NCBI GenBank assembly: GCA_965279075.1
Contig: CBDIHI010000010.1
Span: 558,001 to 622,000 of the forward strand
Length of the DNA stretch: 64,000 nucleotides
From: SZAS-79 sp965279075
GTDB lineage: Bacteria > Pseudomonadota > Gammaproteobacteria > Burkholderiales > SG8-39
Reading direction: 5' to 3'
The number at the start of each line of letters is the position of its first letter. The stretch's first letter is position 1. Positions 43,952 to 52,319 of the stretch are shown here, piece by piece. The notes beneath the pieces are model-generated. The model had not been told where the DNA came from. It worked only from the letters and a program-made list of their open reading frames with translations, and ran no database searches. A program made the translations under genes and the position numbers.

Positions 43952-44698
43952 CTATGCCATGTACATCCCGCCGTTGACATGGAGGACGGTACCTGTGATA
44001 TAGCCCGCCGCCGGGGATGCGAGGAACCCCACTGCTGCTGCGACGTCTTCTGGCGCGCCGAGGCGCGCAAGCGGGATCTGGCCGAGAAGCGCGGTCCGCT
44101 GCTCCTCGGACAATGCGCGGGTCATGTCGGTATCGATGAACCCGGGCGCAACGCAGTTGACCGTGATGTTGCGGCTGCCGATCTCCCGGGCGAGCGACTT
44201 GGTCATCCCGACCACCCCGGCCTTCGCCGCGGCGTAATTCATCTGGCCCGGGTTGCCGGCGGCGCCGACGACCGAGGTGATGCTGATGATGCGACCCCAG
44301 CGCGCCTTCATCATGCCGCGCAGCACGCCGCGGGACAGGCGGAACACCGACCGCAGGTTGGTCTCGATGACCTCGTCCCATTCCTCGTCCTTCATGCGCA
44401 GCCCGAGGTTGTCGCGCACCACCGCCGCGTTGTTCACCAGGATCGCGATATCGCCGAACTCCTTCGCGACCGAACCGATGATCGCATCGCATTGCGCGGC
44501 GTCGCGCACGTCGAGCACGCGACCGGCCCCTTTGTGCCCCGCAGCGGAAAATGCCGCGCCTATGGCATCGGCCCCCGCGGCGCTGGTGGCGGTCCCGATC
44601 ACGGTCGCCTGCTCCTGCGCAAGCGCCATGGCGATGGCCCTGCCGATGCCGCGCGACGCGCCCGTAACCAGCGCAACCTTGCCTTGGAGCGCGCTCAT
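43952..44698 (-). CDS. fabG: 3-oxoacyl-[acyl-carrier-protein] reductase
   Basis: 248 residues, short-chain dehydrogenase. The NADPH-binding TGASRGIG, the NNAA motif (LVNNAAVVRDNLGLRM), the catalytic Ser (SITSVVG) and the YAAAK Tyr-Lys pair are present. ATGA overlap with fabD. Confidence 0.97.
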   Translation of the reverse strand: MSALQGKVALVTGASRGIGRAIAMALAQEQATVIGTATSAAGADAIGAAFSAAGHKGAGRVLDVRDAAQCDAIIGSVAKEFGDIAILVNNAAVVRDNLGLRMKDEEWDEVIETNLRSVFRLSRGVLRGMMKARWGRIISITSVVGAAGNPGQMNYAAAKAGVVGMTKSLAREIGSRNITVNCVAPGFIDTDMTRALSEEQRTALLGQIPLARLGAPEDVAAAVGFLASPAAGYITGTVLHVNGGMYMA

Positions 44699-45630
44699 GC
44701 GCCCCTCACTGCGGCTAGCGTTTGCTCGAGCGATGCGCGATCGGCGAGCGCGAACCCCTGCAGGTTCCCGTTGATCCGCTTGGTGAGCCCGGCGAGGACT
44801 TTGCCCGGACCGCATTCGACCACGTGCGTAACGCCCATTTCGGCCATTCTGTTGATCGTCTCGACCCAGCGTACCGGCGAAGCGGCCTGCCGCACCAGCG
44901 CGTCCTTGATTGCCGCGGGATCCGATTCGACACCGACGTCTACGTTGTTCACCAGCGGTACTTCTGGCACGCGCACCGCGACTCCGGCGAGGTAGCTCCT
45001 GAGGGCGTCGGCGGCCGGTTGCATGAGGCTCGAATGGAATGGCGCGCTGACCGGTAGCGGAAGCGCGCGCTTGGCGCCGCGCGCCTTGCAGTTCTCCATC
45101 GCGCGAGCGACCGCGGCCTTGCTGCCTGCGATCACCACCTGTCCAGGCCCGTTGAAATTCACGGCCTGCACGACTTCCCCCTGCGCCGCCTCGGCGCACG
45201 CCGCGCGCACCGATTCGTCGTCCAGGTTGAGGATTGCGGCCATTGCGCCCTCGCCCGCGGGGACGGCCTTCTGCATCGCCTCGGCACGATGCCGCACCAG
45301 CGGCAGGCACGCCTTGAACTCGATGGCGCCCGCCGCGACGAGCGCGGTGTACTCCCCGAGGCTGTGACCGGCGACGACTTCGGGACGCGGGCCGCCGAGT
45401 TCGATCCATGCGCGATACGCGGCGTAGCTGGCGGTGACCATCGCGGGCTGGGTATTCACGGTCAGGCCCAGCGCGTCGGCCGGTCCCTCGTCCAGCAGGC
45501 GCAGAAAATCGCCGCCCAGTGCCTCCTGCACATCGGCGCGCACGGCCTCCACCCCGGGCAGGCCTGCGTAGGCATTCACCATCCCCACCGACTGCGAACC
45601 CTGGCCGGGAAACACCATTGCTAGCTTCAT
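44695..45630 (-). CDS. fabD: Malonyl CoA-acyl carrier protein transacylase
   Basis: 311 residues. FPGQGSQSVGM at the start and the nucleophile Ser in AGHSLGEYTALVAAG; the His lies in SAPFHSSLM. It charges ACP with malonate. The ATG at 45630 starts the conserved motif; three upstream codons are not needed. Confidence 0.97.
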   Translation of the reverse strand: MKLAMVFPGQGSQSVGMVNAYAGLPGVEAVRADVQEALGGDFLRLLDEGPADALGLTVNTQPAMVTASYAAYRAWIELGGPRPEVVAGHSLGEYTALVAAGAIEFKACLPLVRHRAEAMQKAVPAGEGAMAAILNLDDESVRAACAEAAQGEVVQAVNFNGPGQVVIAGSKAAVARAMENCKARGAKRALPLPVSAPFHSSLMQPAADALRSYLAGVAVRVPEVPLVNNVDVGVESDPAAIKDALVRQAASPVRWVETINRMAEMGVTHVVECGPGKVLAGLTKRINGNLQGFALADRASLEQTLAAVRGA

Positions 45631-45650
45631 GCTGCGCATCCTTTCCGTGA

Positions 45651-46610
45651 TCAGTACGTGGCGTACACCGCGCCCCAGGTGAAGCCCCCGCCCACGCCCT
45701 CCATGAGCAGCCTGTGTCCCGGCTTGATCCGCCCGGCCCGGACATACTCGTCGAGGGCCAGCGGAATGGATGCCGCTGAGGTGTTGCCATGGTGGTCGAC
45801 GGTGACCACAACCTTTTCGGGTGCGATGCCGAGCTTGCGCGCGGTCGCGTCAAGGATGCGCACGTTCGCCTGGTGTGGGATCAGCCAGTCGACGTCCGCG
45901 ACGGACGCCCCTGCCGCCGCAAGCGTTTCACGGGCGACTTCGTCGAGCACCTTGACCGCGAACTTGAACACCTGCTTGCCGTCCATCTGCAGGAACGGCG
46001 ATCCGATGATATGGCCGCGATTGACGTTGCCGGGAACCGAAAGGATTCCCGCATGACGTCCGTCCGCGCGCAGCACGCTGGAATGGATTCCCGGCGCGTC
46101 GGCCGCGCGAAGAACTACCGCCCCGGCACCGTCGCCGAAGAGCACACAGGTGCCGCGATCGTTCCAGTCGAGGATCCTTGAGAACACTTCGCTGCCCACC
46201 ACGAGGGCGCACTTGTGCTGTCCCGACTTGATGAACTTGTCGGCGGTCGAGAGCGCATAGACAAAACCGCTGCAGACCGCCTGCACGTCGAACGCAGCGC
46301 AGTCTTTTGCACCGAGCTTCGCCTGCAGCAGGCAGGCTGTGCTGGGGAAGATGTAGTCGGGCGTCGAAGTCGCGACGATGATGAGGTCGATGTCCTCCGG
46401 CTGCGCGCCCGCAGCCTGCATCGCAGCGCGGCTCGCCTCCAGCGCGAGGTCACTGGAGGACTGGGACTCGTCCGCGATGTGGCGCTGCGCGATCCCGGTA
46501 CGTTCGCGGATCCATTCGTCGCTGGTTTCGAGACGCTGCGCAAACTCCGCGTTGGTGAATACCTTCGGGGGCAGGTAGCTGCCGGTGCCGGCGATGCGCG
46601 AATGGATCAT
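45651..46610 (-). CDS. fabH: 3-oxoacyl-[acyl-carrier-protein] synthase III
   Basis: 319 residues. The triad is Cys in QAVCSGFVYAL, His in IPHQANVRILDA and Asn in HHGNTSAASIPLAL. It starts fatty-acid chains from acetyl-CoA and malonyl-ACP. The start abuts the plsX stop. Confidence 0.97.
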   Translation of the reverse strand: MIHSRIAGTGSYLPPKVFTNAEFAQRLETSDEWIRERTGIAQRHIADESQSSSDLALEASRAAMQAAGAQPEDIDLIIVATSTPDYIFPSTACLLQAKLGAKDCAAFDVQAVCSGFVYALSTADKFIKSGQHKCALVVGSEVFSRILDWNDRGTCVLFGDGAGAVVLRAADAPGIHSSVLRADGRHAGILSVPGNVNRGHIIGSPFLQMDGKQVFKFAVKVLDEVARETLAAAGASVADVDWLIPHQANVRILDATARKLGIAPEKVVVTVDHHGNTSAASIPLALDEYVRAGRIKPGHRLLMEGVGGGFTWGAVYATY

Positions 46611-47630
46611 TCAGGCGGGTGTGTGGGGGTGCAACAAGGCCATGCGTTGCGAGATGCGCTGGGGGACTCCGTTCCGGACCTCTTCTACGGCGCGCTGCAG
46701 CGCCTGCTCGAAAGCGAAGGCGTCGGCCGAGCCGTGGCTCTTGATCACGATGCCTGTCAGCCCGAGGAGGCTGGCGCCATTATAGCGCCGGTGGTCCATA
46801 CGCCTGCGGAACGAGTTGATGACCGGCAGGGCGATGAACGCCGCGAGCCTCGAGTAGGCGGAGCGCTTGAATTCCTCCCGCAGCACCGCGATGATCATCT
46901 GCGCGACGCCTTCCGAGCTCTTCAGGGCGACGTTCCCGACGAACCCGTCGCAGACGACCACATCGGTGGTGCCCTTGTAGATGTCGTCGCCTTCGACGTT
47001 GCCGTAGAAGTTGAGTCCGCTCGAGCGCAGCAGCTCGGCGGCCTGCTTTACGACCTCGTTGCCCTTGATGTCCTCTGCGCCGATGTTGAGCAGGCCGACC
47101 GAAGGGGATTCCTTGCGCTCTACGGCGGACACCAGGCACGCGCCCATGATCCCGAACTGCAGCAGGTGCTCGGGACCGCAATCCACGTTCGCGCCGAGGT
47201 CCAGCACGTACGCACGCCCCTGCATGGTGGGCAGCACGCTGCAGATCGCCGGGCGGTCGATGCCGGGGATCGTTTTCAGCACGAACCTGGAAATCGCCAT
47301 CAGCGCGCCGGTATTGCCGGCGCTGACGCAGGCGTGCGCTTCGCCGGACTTGACGAGGTTCACGGCGACGCGAATCGACGAGTCCTTCTTTGCGCGCAAC
47401 GCCGTCGCCGCGGACTCGTCCATGGCCACGACCTGGGATGCGTGGTGTACGCGAAGGCGCGGGCCGGTCGCGGCTCCGAGGGTGCGGAGTTCGGCCTCGA
47501 TCACGTCCGCAAGGCCGACAAGCACGAGGTCGACGGCGGGCGCGCCTTTCTGGAACTCGAGCGCGGCAGGAACGGTCACATGGGGGCCGTGGTCGCCCCC
47601 CATGCAATCGACGGCAACGGTGATGTCCAT
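46611..47630 (-). CDS. plsX: Phosphate acyltransferase PlsX
   Basis: 339 residues. AVDCMGGDHGP at the start, SAGNTGALMA, and CDGFVGNVALKSSEG are family hallmarks. It converts acyl-ACP to acyl-phosphate for phospholipid synthesis. The rpmF-plsX-fabH order is conserved. Confidence 0.97.
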   Translation of the reverse strand: MDITVAVDCMGGDHGPHVTVPAALEFQKGAPAVDLVLVGLADVIEAELRTLGAATGPRLRVHHASQVVAMDESAATALRAKKDSSIRVAVNLVKSGEAHACVSAGNTGALMAISRFVLKTIPGIDRPAICSVLPTMQGRAYVLDLGANVDCGPEHLLQFGIMGACLVSAVERKESPSVGLLNIGAEDIKGNEVVKQAAELLRSSGLNFYGNVEGDDIYKGTTDVVVCDGFVGNVALKSSEGVAQMIIAVLREEFKRSAYSRLAAFIALPVINSFRRRMDHRRYNGASLLGLTGIVIKSHGSADAFAFEQALQRAVEEVRNGVPQRISQRMALLHPHTPA

Positions 47631-47680
47631 GCCGGGTCTGTGCCAGTCGCGCTAAGACGACCGGCCGACGGGAAAGGGCC

Positions 47681-47860
47681 TTACTCGCCCTTGCCTTTGG
47701 TGACTTTCTTGCCGCGATAGAACCCGGTCGGGCTGATGTGGTGGCGCAGGTGCGTCTCGCCGGTCGTCGGTTCGACGGCGAGCGACGGGCTGGTGAGGAA
47801 GTCGTGGGCGCGATGCATGCCGCGCTTGGACGGGGACTTCTTGTTCTGCTGGACTGCCAT
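47681..47860 (-). CDS. rpmF: 50S ribosomal protein L32
   Basis: 59 residues, very basic. MAVQQNKKSPSKRGMHRAHD and HHISPTGFYRGKKV are the L32 hallmarks. It lies 17 bases after yceD and shares its promoter. Confidence 0.97.
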   Translation of the reverse strand: MAVQQNKKSPSKRGMHRAHDFLTSPSLAVEPTTGETHLRHHISPTGFYRGKKVTKGKGE

Positions 47861-47877
47861 GGTGAAACTCCTTTCGA

Positions 47878-48411
47878 TCAATTCCCGGCGCGGCCGCTCC
47901 CCTTGAGCAGCCCGCGCAAATCTGCAAATGGCGAAGGCTTGCCTTCGCCTTTCATTTCGCCGGCCCCGGCACACTGCCCGTGGCGCGGCGCGAAGGGAAT
48001 CGCCAGAAGGATCTCGTCCTCGAGCAACTCCCCTACCGCCATTTCCTTGCTTCCAACGACGCGCTCCGGGCTATCCGGCTCCACCGGCTGCGCATCGATT
48101 TCCGCCTCATTCCTTGCAAGCACCAGCAGCGAATCCACCGCCAGCGGAAACGCCAGCGCGCCGAGGCAGCGCTGACAGACCAACTGGAGTTCCCCCCTGG
48201 CCTCGAGCCTCAGTGCAGGGCGCCCCATATCGTCCGAAGTACCGCGCACCGCATACTCTAGGTCGCCTTCCACGGAGCTCAGCAGGTCCTGCAACCTTTC
48301 GAATCCCCCCACCGGGCAGGTCCCGTGCACATCCCCCCGGGTCGCGACGAACGCGTAGCCGTCTATGAGCGGGAAGCTTGCCTTGCGTGGTGGATGGGCC
48401 GAGGGCTGCAT
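47878..48411 (-). CDS. yceD: DUF177 (YceD) family protein
   Basis: 177 residues. The central VCQRCLGALAFPLAVDS CxxC segment and the acidic GELLEDEILLAIPFAPRH stretch define the family. YceD homologues are tied to 23S rRNA accumulation. It is first in the rpmF-plsX-fab operon. Confidence 0.92.
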   Translation of the reverse strand: MQPSAHPPRKASFPLIDGYAFVATRGDVHGTCPVGGFERLQDLLSSVEGDLEYAVRGTSDDMGRPALRLEARGELQLVCQRCLGALAFPLAVDSLLVLARNEAEIDAQPVEPDSPERVVGSKEMAVGELLEDEILLAIPFAPRHGQCAGAGEMKGEGKPSPFADLRGLLKGSGRAGN

Positions 48412-48435
48412 CGCTGGTGCTGCAATAAACCCGTG

Positions 48436-48464
48436 ATGATATCATCCAAGAAAAACCTTGTCAA
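48436..48464 (-). promoter_or_regulatory. promoter of the yceD-rpmF-plsX-fabHDG operon, with palindromic -10
   Basis: A perfect TTGACA (48464-48459), a 17-base spacer and TATCAT (48441-48436) on the minus strand. The -10 lies inside the perfect palindrome GATGATATCATC (48435-48446), which could bind a dimeric regulator. The leader to the yceD ATG is about 18 bases. Confidence 0.8.
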
Positions 48465-48473
48465 AACAAAGCT

Positions 48474-49061
48474 ATGACTCAAGCTACCCGCCTCATCCTG
48501 GCCTCCACCTCGCGCTACCGGCGGGAACTGCTCGGCCGGCTCGGGCTGCCCTTCGAGTGCGCGCGGCCTGAAACGGACGAGACGCCCCTCCCCGGCGAAG
48601 CCCCCGCAGGGACGGCCAGGCGGCTGGCGGAGGCCAAGGCACGGGCCGTCGCGAACGACTATCCGGAGGCACTGATCATCGGGTCCGACCAGGTCGCGTC
48701 GTGCGAGGGCCGCCGGCTCGACAAGCCAGGGACCCACGAAAACGCGGTTTCCCAGCTGACCTGGCTTTCCGGGCGCACCGCCAGCTTCGACACCGCCGTC
48801 AGCGTGCTCGAGAGCGGGACTGGTCGCCTCGAAACCCGGGTCGTCCCATGCCTGGTGAAATTCCGGTCTCTGGCGCCGGGCAAGATCGAGGCGTACCTGC
48901 GCCGGGAGCAACCCTATGACTGCGCGGGGAGCGCCAAATCCGAAGGCCTCGGGATCACCCTCATCGCCGCCTTGGAAACCTCCGACCCGACGGCCCTGGT
49001 CGGGCTGCCCTTGATCGCACTGACGGACCTGCTGGAACTGTTCGGGCTCAGCCCGGTCTGA
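48474..49061 (+). CDS. maf: Maf-family nucleotide pyrophosphatase (YceF type)
   Basis: 195 residues. LILASTSRYRRELLGRLGLPF, DETPLPGEAP, and IGSDQVASCEG are Maf motifs. Maf proteins hydrolyse non-canonical nucleotides; the adjacency to yceD-rpmF fits YceF, which prefers 7-methyl-GTP. It is divergent from yceD with a 62-base spacer and has no clear Shine-Dalgarno sequence. It converges on sppA with only six bases between stops. Confidence 0.92.
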   Translation: MTQATRLILASTSRYRRELLGRLGLPFECARPETDETPLPGEAPAGTARRLAEAKARAVANDYPEALIIGSDQVASCEGRRLDKPGTHENAVSQLTWLSGRTASFDTAVSVLESGTGRLETRVVPCLVKFRSLAPGKIEAYLRREQPYDCAGSAKSEGLGITLIAALETSDPTALVGLPLIALTDLLELFGLSPV

Positions 49062-49067
49062 AACCGG

Positions 49068-50018
49068 TCAGCGCATCCCGCCGGCGGAACTGCGCAACGC
49101 AAGGTCCGCAAGCGCACTTGCGGCACCGGCGCCGAGACGGCGGGCGAACTTCTCGGCAATGTTCTCCTTCTGCGAGTAGTCGACGATCTCCTCGGCCTTG
49201 ATGACCTCCCGGGCCACGTACTCGAGGCTGCCGAAACCGTCGGCCAGCCCCAGTTCCACGCTTCTCTGCCCGGTCCACACCAGCCCGCTGAAGAGCTCCG
49301 GGGTTTCCTTGAGCCGCTTGCCCCGCCCCTCTTTCACGACGCTGATGAACTGCTGGTGGATCTCGCCGAGCATGGTCAGCGCATGCTGCTTCTGTTTTTC
49401 GTCCACCGGCAGGAACGGGTCGAGGAACCCCTTGTTCTCACCCGCGGTGAGCAGGCGCCGCTCTACCCCGAGCTTGTCCATCAGCCCCGTGACGCCCCAT
49501 CCGTCCATGCGTACGCCGATCGAGCCTACGAGGCTTGATTTGCTGACATAGATCCGGTCCCCGGCCGCGGCGACAAAATAGCCGCCCGAAGCGCAGATGT
49601 CCTCGACGACAACGTACAGGGGTATGGCGGGATACTTGGCCCGCAGGCGACGCATCTCGTCATAGATGTTCTGGGCCTGCACCGGGCTGCCGCCGGGGCT
49701 GTTGACCCGGACCACCACGCCTTGTGTATTCGCATCCTTGAATGCAGCCTGCAGCGCGGTATTGATGCGCTCCGCGCTCGAGTCGGTCCCGGGCCCGATC
49801 ACCCCGCTGACCTCGACCAGCGCGGTGTGCTTGCCGTCGGTCATCCCTTCGGTCCGGCTGCGCCAGTCGATCGCGAATACCAGGACCAGGCTCACGTACG
49901 CGAACGTGAGCAGCTTGAAGAAAATCCCCCAGCGCCGGGCGCTGCGCTGTTCCCTGACCCCGGCCAGCGCGATCTTCTCCAGCACCTCACGCTCCCATTG
50001 CCCGCCGTTGTCAGCCAT
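49068..50018 (-). CDS. sppA: Signal peptide peptidase SppA, S49 family
   Basis: 316 residues. One membrane helix (about 31-50), then the protease domain with Ser144 (CASGGYFVAAAGD) and Lys196 (AGENKGFLDPF), spaced by 52 residues as in the short SppA enzymes. It clears cleaved signal peptides in the inner membrane. It overlaps the Rieske gene by eight bases and is last in the rluC operon. Confidence 0.94.
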   Translation of the reverse strand: MADNGGQWEREVLEKIALAGVREQRSARRWGIFFKLLTFAYVSLVLVFAIDWRSRTEGMTDGKHTALVEVSGVIGPGTDSSAERINTALQAAFKDANTQGVVVRVNSPGGSPVQAQNIYDEMRRLRAKYPAIPLYVVVEDICASGGYFVAAAGDRIYVSKSSLVGSIGVRMDGWGVTGLMDKLGVERRLLTAGENKGFLDPFLPVDEKQKQHALTMLGEIHQQFISVVKEGRGKRLKETPELFSGLVWTGQRSVELGLADGFGSLEYVAREVIKAEEIVDYSQKENIAEKFARRLGAGAASALADLALRSSAGGMR

Positions 50019-50367
50019 TCGTTGTTTCCCCAAGTATGATGAAGCCGTCGCGTTCGGCGACGGCCAGCTTGACGAGCGGCCCGCCCGAGCACGGACCGCC
50101 GAGGCATTTCCCGTTCGACGCCGAGTAGACGGCACCGTGCGTCGAGCATATCAAATCGCGTCCCTCGGCATCGAAGAAGACACCGGGCCGCCAGTCGAGT
50201 TCCATGGGGATATGCGAACACCGGTTGAGGTAAGCGTGCACGCGCCCCCCGGAGCGGACCACGAAGGCGGGCGCGGTCTCGCCGCGGAATTCGGTATCGA
50301 ACCGCACGCCGGGCCCGGCCTCGAGCAGCTCCGCGGACGCGCAGATCACCCGTTCCGTGCGATCCAT
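50011..50367 (-). CDS. Rieske 2Fe-2S domain protein
   Basis: 118 residues, essentially a lone Rieske domain. Cluster ligands Cys50-x-His52 and Cys74-x-x-His77 (CSH and CSTHG) are present. It resembles small soluble ferredoxin-like Rieske proteins that pass electrons to oxygenases; no partner oxygenase is nearby. It is placed between the HAD phosphatase (22-base overlap) and sppA. Confidence 0.9.
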   Translation of the reverse strand: MDRTERVICASAELLEAGPGVRFDTEFRGETAPAFVVRSGGRVHAYLNRCSHIPMELDWRPGVFFDAEGRDLICSTHGAVYSASNGKCLGGPCSGGPLVKLAVAERDGFIILGETTNG

Positions 50368-51005
50368 TCGCCCAGCTCCGAGATGCTCCCCACGACGCCC
50401 CTCGGCGACAGCGCGCGAAGCGAAGCCTCGGGGTGTGCCCCATAGGTGACGGCTACGGCATCGACCGCGGCGTTCGCCGCCATGTCGAGGTCGTGCGAGG
50501 TGTCGCCGACCATCAGCAACTCGCCCGGCTTGCGAGAGAGTTCGTCCATCAACTCGAACAGCATCGCCGGGTCGGGCTTGGAGCGGGTTTCGTCGGCACA
50601 GCGCGTCGCTGCGAAATGCCGGCCCAGTCGCGAGGCTTGCAGGGCACGATCCAGGCCTTTCCTGCTTTTGCCGGTGGCGACCGCAAGCGTGTAACCCGAC
50701 CGCTCAAGGCCCTCAAGCAGTTCGGGCACCCCCGGGAACAGGTCCATTGCCCCTTCCCGGGCGAGGAAATGCGTGCGATAACGCTGCGCGAACTCTGCAT
50801 AGCTGTCCTCCGGCAGGTCCGGAACGGCGTGGCGCAGCGCGTCCATGAGCCCGAGGCCGATCACGTGGCTGGCACGCTCCCTCGAGGGCACCTGGAGGCC
50901 CATTTCGCGGCTGGCTTCCTGGATGGACACGGCTATGCCGGCTGCGGAATCGAGCAGTGTGCCGTCCCAGTCGAAAACGATGAGCGTATAGCGCGATTCA
51001 GCCAT
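50346..51005 (-). CDS. HAD-IA family hydrolase, phosphoglycolate phosphatase-like
   Basis: 219 residues. Motif I FDWDGTLLDS (nucleophile Asp12), motif II in VATGKS, motif III Lys in RSKPDP and motif IV VGDTSHDLDMA are complete. Neighbours and size are those of the Gph-like gene after rluC. The substrate is not certain. It overlaps rluC by eight bases. Confidence 0.92.
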   Translation of the reverse strand: MAESRYTLIVFDWDGTLLDSAAGIAVSIQEASREMGLQVPSRERASHVIGLGLMDALRHAVPDLPEDSYAEFAQRYRTHFLAREGAMDLFPGVPELLEGLERSGYTLAVATGKSRKGLDRALQASRLGRHFAATRCADETRSKPDPAMLFELMDELSRKPGELLMVGDTSHDLDMAANAAVDAVAVTYGAHPEASLRALSPRGVVGSISELGEWIARNG

Positions 51006-51951
51006 GGGGTCCGGTGCGGGCATGGATCCGGGTGTCCAGGAAGCGTTGCATCTCAGCCGGGAGGGGCGCCTCGAATTCGAGGGCCTGGCCGGTGAGCGGG
51101 TGCGCCAATGATAACTTCCGGGCATGCAGGAACAGGCGCTTGACGCCCTGCTTCGCCAGCGCCCGGTTCAGGTCGAAATCGCCGTACTTGTCGTCACCGA
51201 GAATCGGGTGCCCGATATGCGCGGCATGGACCCGGATCTGGTGCGTCCTGCCCGTCATGAGGCGGGCCTCCAGCAGAGTCGCCGAATCGCCGATTTCCAG
51301 CGGCTTGAAGAGGGTCACGGCACGCTGCCCGTCCTCGCGCACGCTGACCCGGCGCTCGCCTTCGGCCGTCACGAACTTGTGCAGCGAGGCCTCGACCTTG
51401 CGCGCGCCGCCCTTCCACCGCCCCTTGGCGATGAGCACATAGTCCTTGCGCACCTCCCCGTCGCGCAGCATTCGGTGCAGTTCGACCAGCGCGCTGCGCT
51501 TCTTGCCCACGACCAGCAGCCCTGAGGTGTCCCGGTCCAAGCGGTGGGCCAGTTCCAGGAACTTGGCGCGGGGCCGCTCAGCACGCAGCGATTCGATGAC
51601 CCCGAAGCTGATGCCGCTCCCCCCGTGGACCGCGATGCCTGACGGCTTGTCGATCACGATCAGCGCGTCGTCCTCAAAGACCACTGGAAGAGCAAGGGAT
51701 TTGGCGGGCGGGCGAGCTTCCGGGGCGGCGACCCGGATGGGCGGCACCCGGACCCTGTCCCCGTCCACAAGCCGGTAATCCTGCTTGACCCGGCCGCTGT
51801 TGACCCGCACCTCCCCGCTGCGCAGGATCCGGTAGACGTGGCTTTTGGGGACGCCCTTGAGGGTACGGATGAGGAAATTGTCGACCCGCTGCCCGACGCT
51901 TTCCTCCCCGACTTCAAGCATCGTCGCCCGAGCTTTACTTAACTCGTTCAT
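50998..51951 (-). CDS. rluC: 23S rRNA pseudouridine synthase RluC
   Basis: About 317 residues. An S4 RNA-binding domain (QRVDNFLIRTLKGVPKSHVYRILRSGEVRVN) precedes the RluA-type catalytic domain with Asp in AHRLDRDTSGLLVVGK and the GRTHQIRVH motif. The rne/rluC divergent pair is conserved. The ATG at 51951 has no ribosome site and lies five bases from an AT-rich -10-like stretch; the ATG at 51921 is an equally good start. Confidence 0.92.
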   Translation of the reverse strand: MNELSKARATMLEVGEESVGQRVDNFLIRTLKGVPKSHVYRILRSGEVRVNSGRVKQDYRLVDGDRVRVPPIRVAAPEARPPAKSLALPVVFEDDALIVIDKPSGIAVHGGSGISFGVIESLRAERPRAKFLELAHRLDRDTSGLLVVGKKRSALVELHRMLRDGEVRKDYVLIAKGRWKGGARKVEASLHKFVTAEGERRVSVREDGQRAVTLFKPLEIGDSATLLEARLMTGRTHQIRVHAAHIGHPILGDDKYGDFDLNRALAKQGVKRLFLHARKLSLAHPLTGQALEFEAPLPAEMQRFLDTRIHARTGPHG

Positions 51952-51963
51952 TTTGCATATAAT
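51934..51963 (+). promoter_or_regulatory. promoter of rne
   Basis: TTTACT (51934-51939), an 18-base spacer and consensus TATAAT (51958-51963). Transcription would start near 51970, leaving a leader of about 350 bases, close to the 361-base leader of E. coli rne. The hexamers overlap the 5' end of the divergent rluC. Confidence 0.65.
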
Positions 51964-51969
51964 TGGGCG

Positions 51970-52319
51970 CTTGCTTTGAGTTGCGAGGCACGGTCCGAAG
52001 CAGTCGGCCGGCGATCCGCCGAGTCCTGGACCAGTTACCCGCCTCCTGCCCGGCATGCCGGGCCCGAAGCAACTGGTCAAATTCGCTCACCGGAAGTAGC
52101 GATAGTACTTGAAAGCGCACACAGAGAGTCTGACCCCTAGGAACCTCGCCGCGCCCCGCACGACATAGAAGCGGAGCGCCACGATCCCGGCTTGCAGCCG
52201 GTATTTCGTCCACTACGACGATCCTGTCGAATCTTCGAAATAGGCAATCACAGCTTACAGAGCTAACGAAACGCTGACCGTCGGTTCACGGACTCTCCTG
52301 CGGCGCAGGAGAACAACAA
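51970..52319 (+). promoter_or_regulatory. long structured rne 5' leader
   Basis: This 350-base stretch without a gene carries at least two clear structures. GACCAGTT (52029-52036) pairs with AACTGGTC (52071-52078), enclosing the 16-base perfect palindrome GCCCGGCATGCCGGGC (52048-52063). A second hairpin covers the ribosome site. In E. coli the rne leader is cut by RNase E itself to limit its own synthesis; the same feedback is inferred here. Confidence 0.65.
52294..52312 (+). promoter_or_regulatory. hairpin sequestering the rne Shine-Dalgarno
   Basis: TCTCCTGC (52294-52301) and GCAGGAGA (52305-52312) form a perfect 8-bp stem with a GGC loop. The Shine-Dalgarno AGGAG (52307-52311) lies wholly in the 3' arm, eight bases before the GTG. 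Translation should need this stem to open or be cleaved. Confidence 0.75.
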
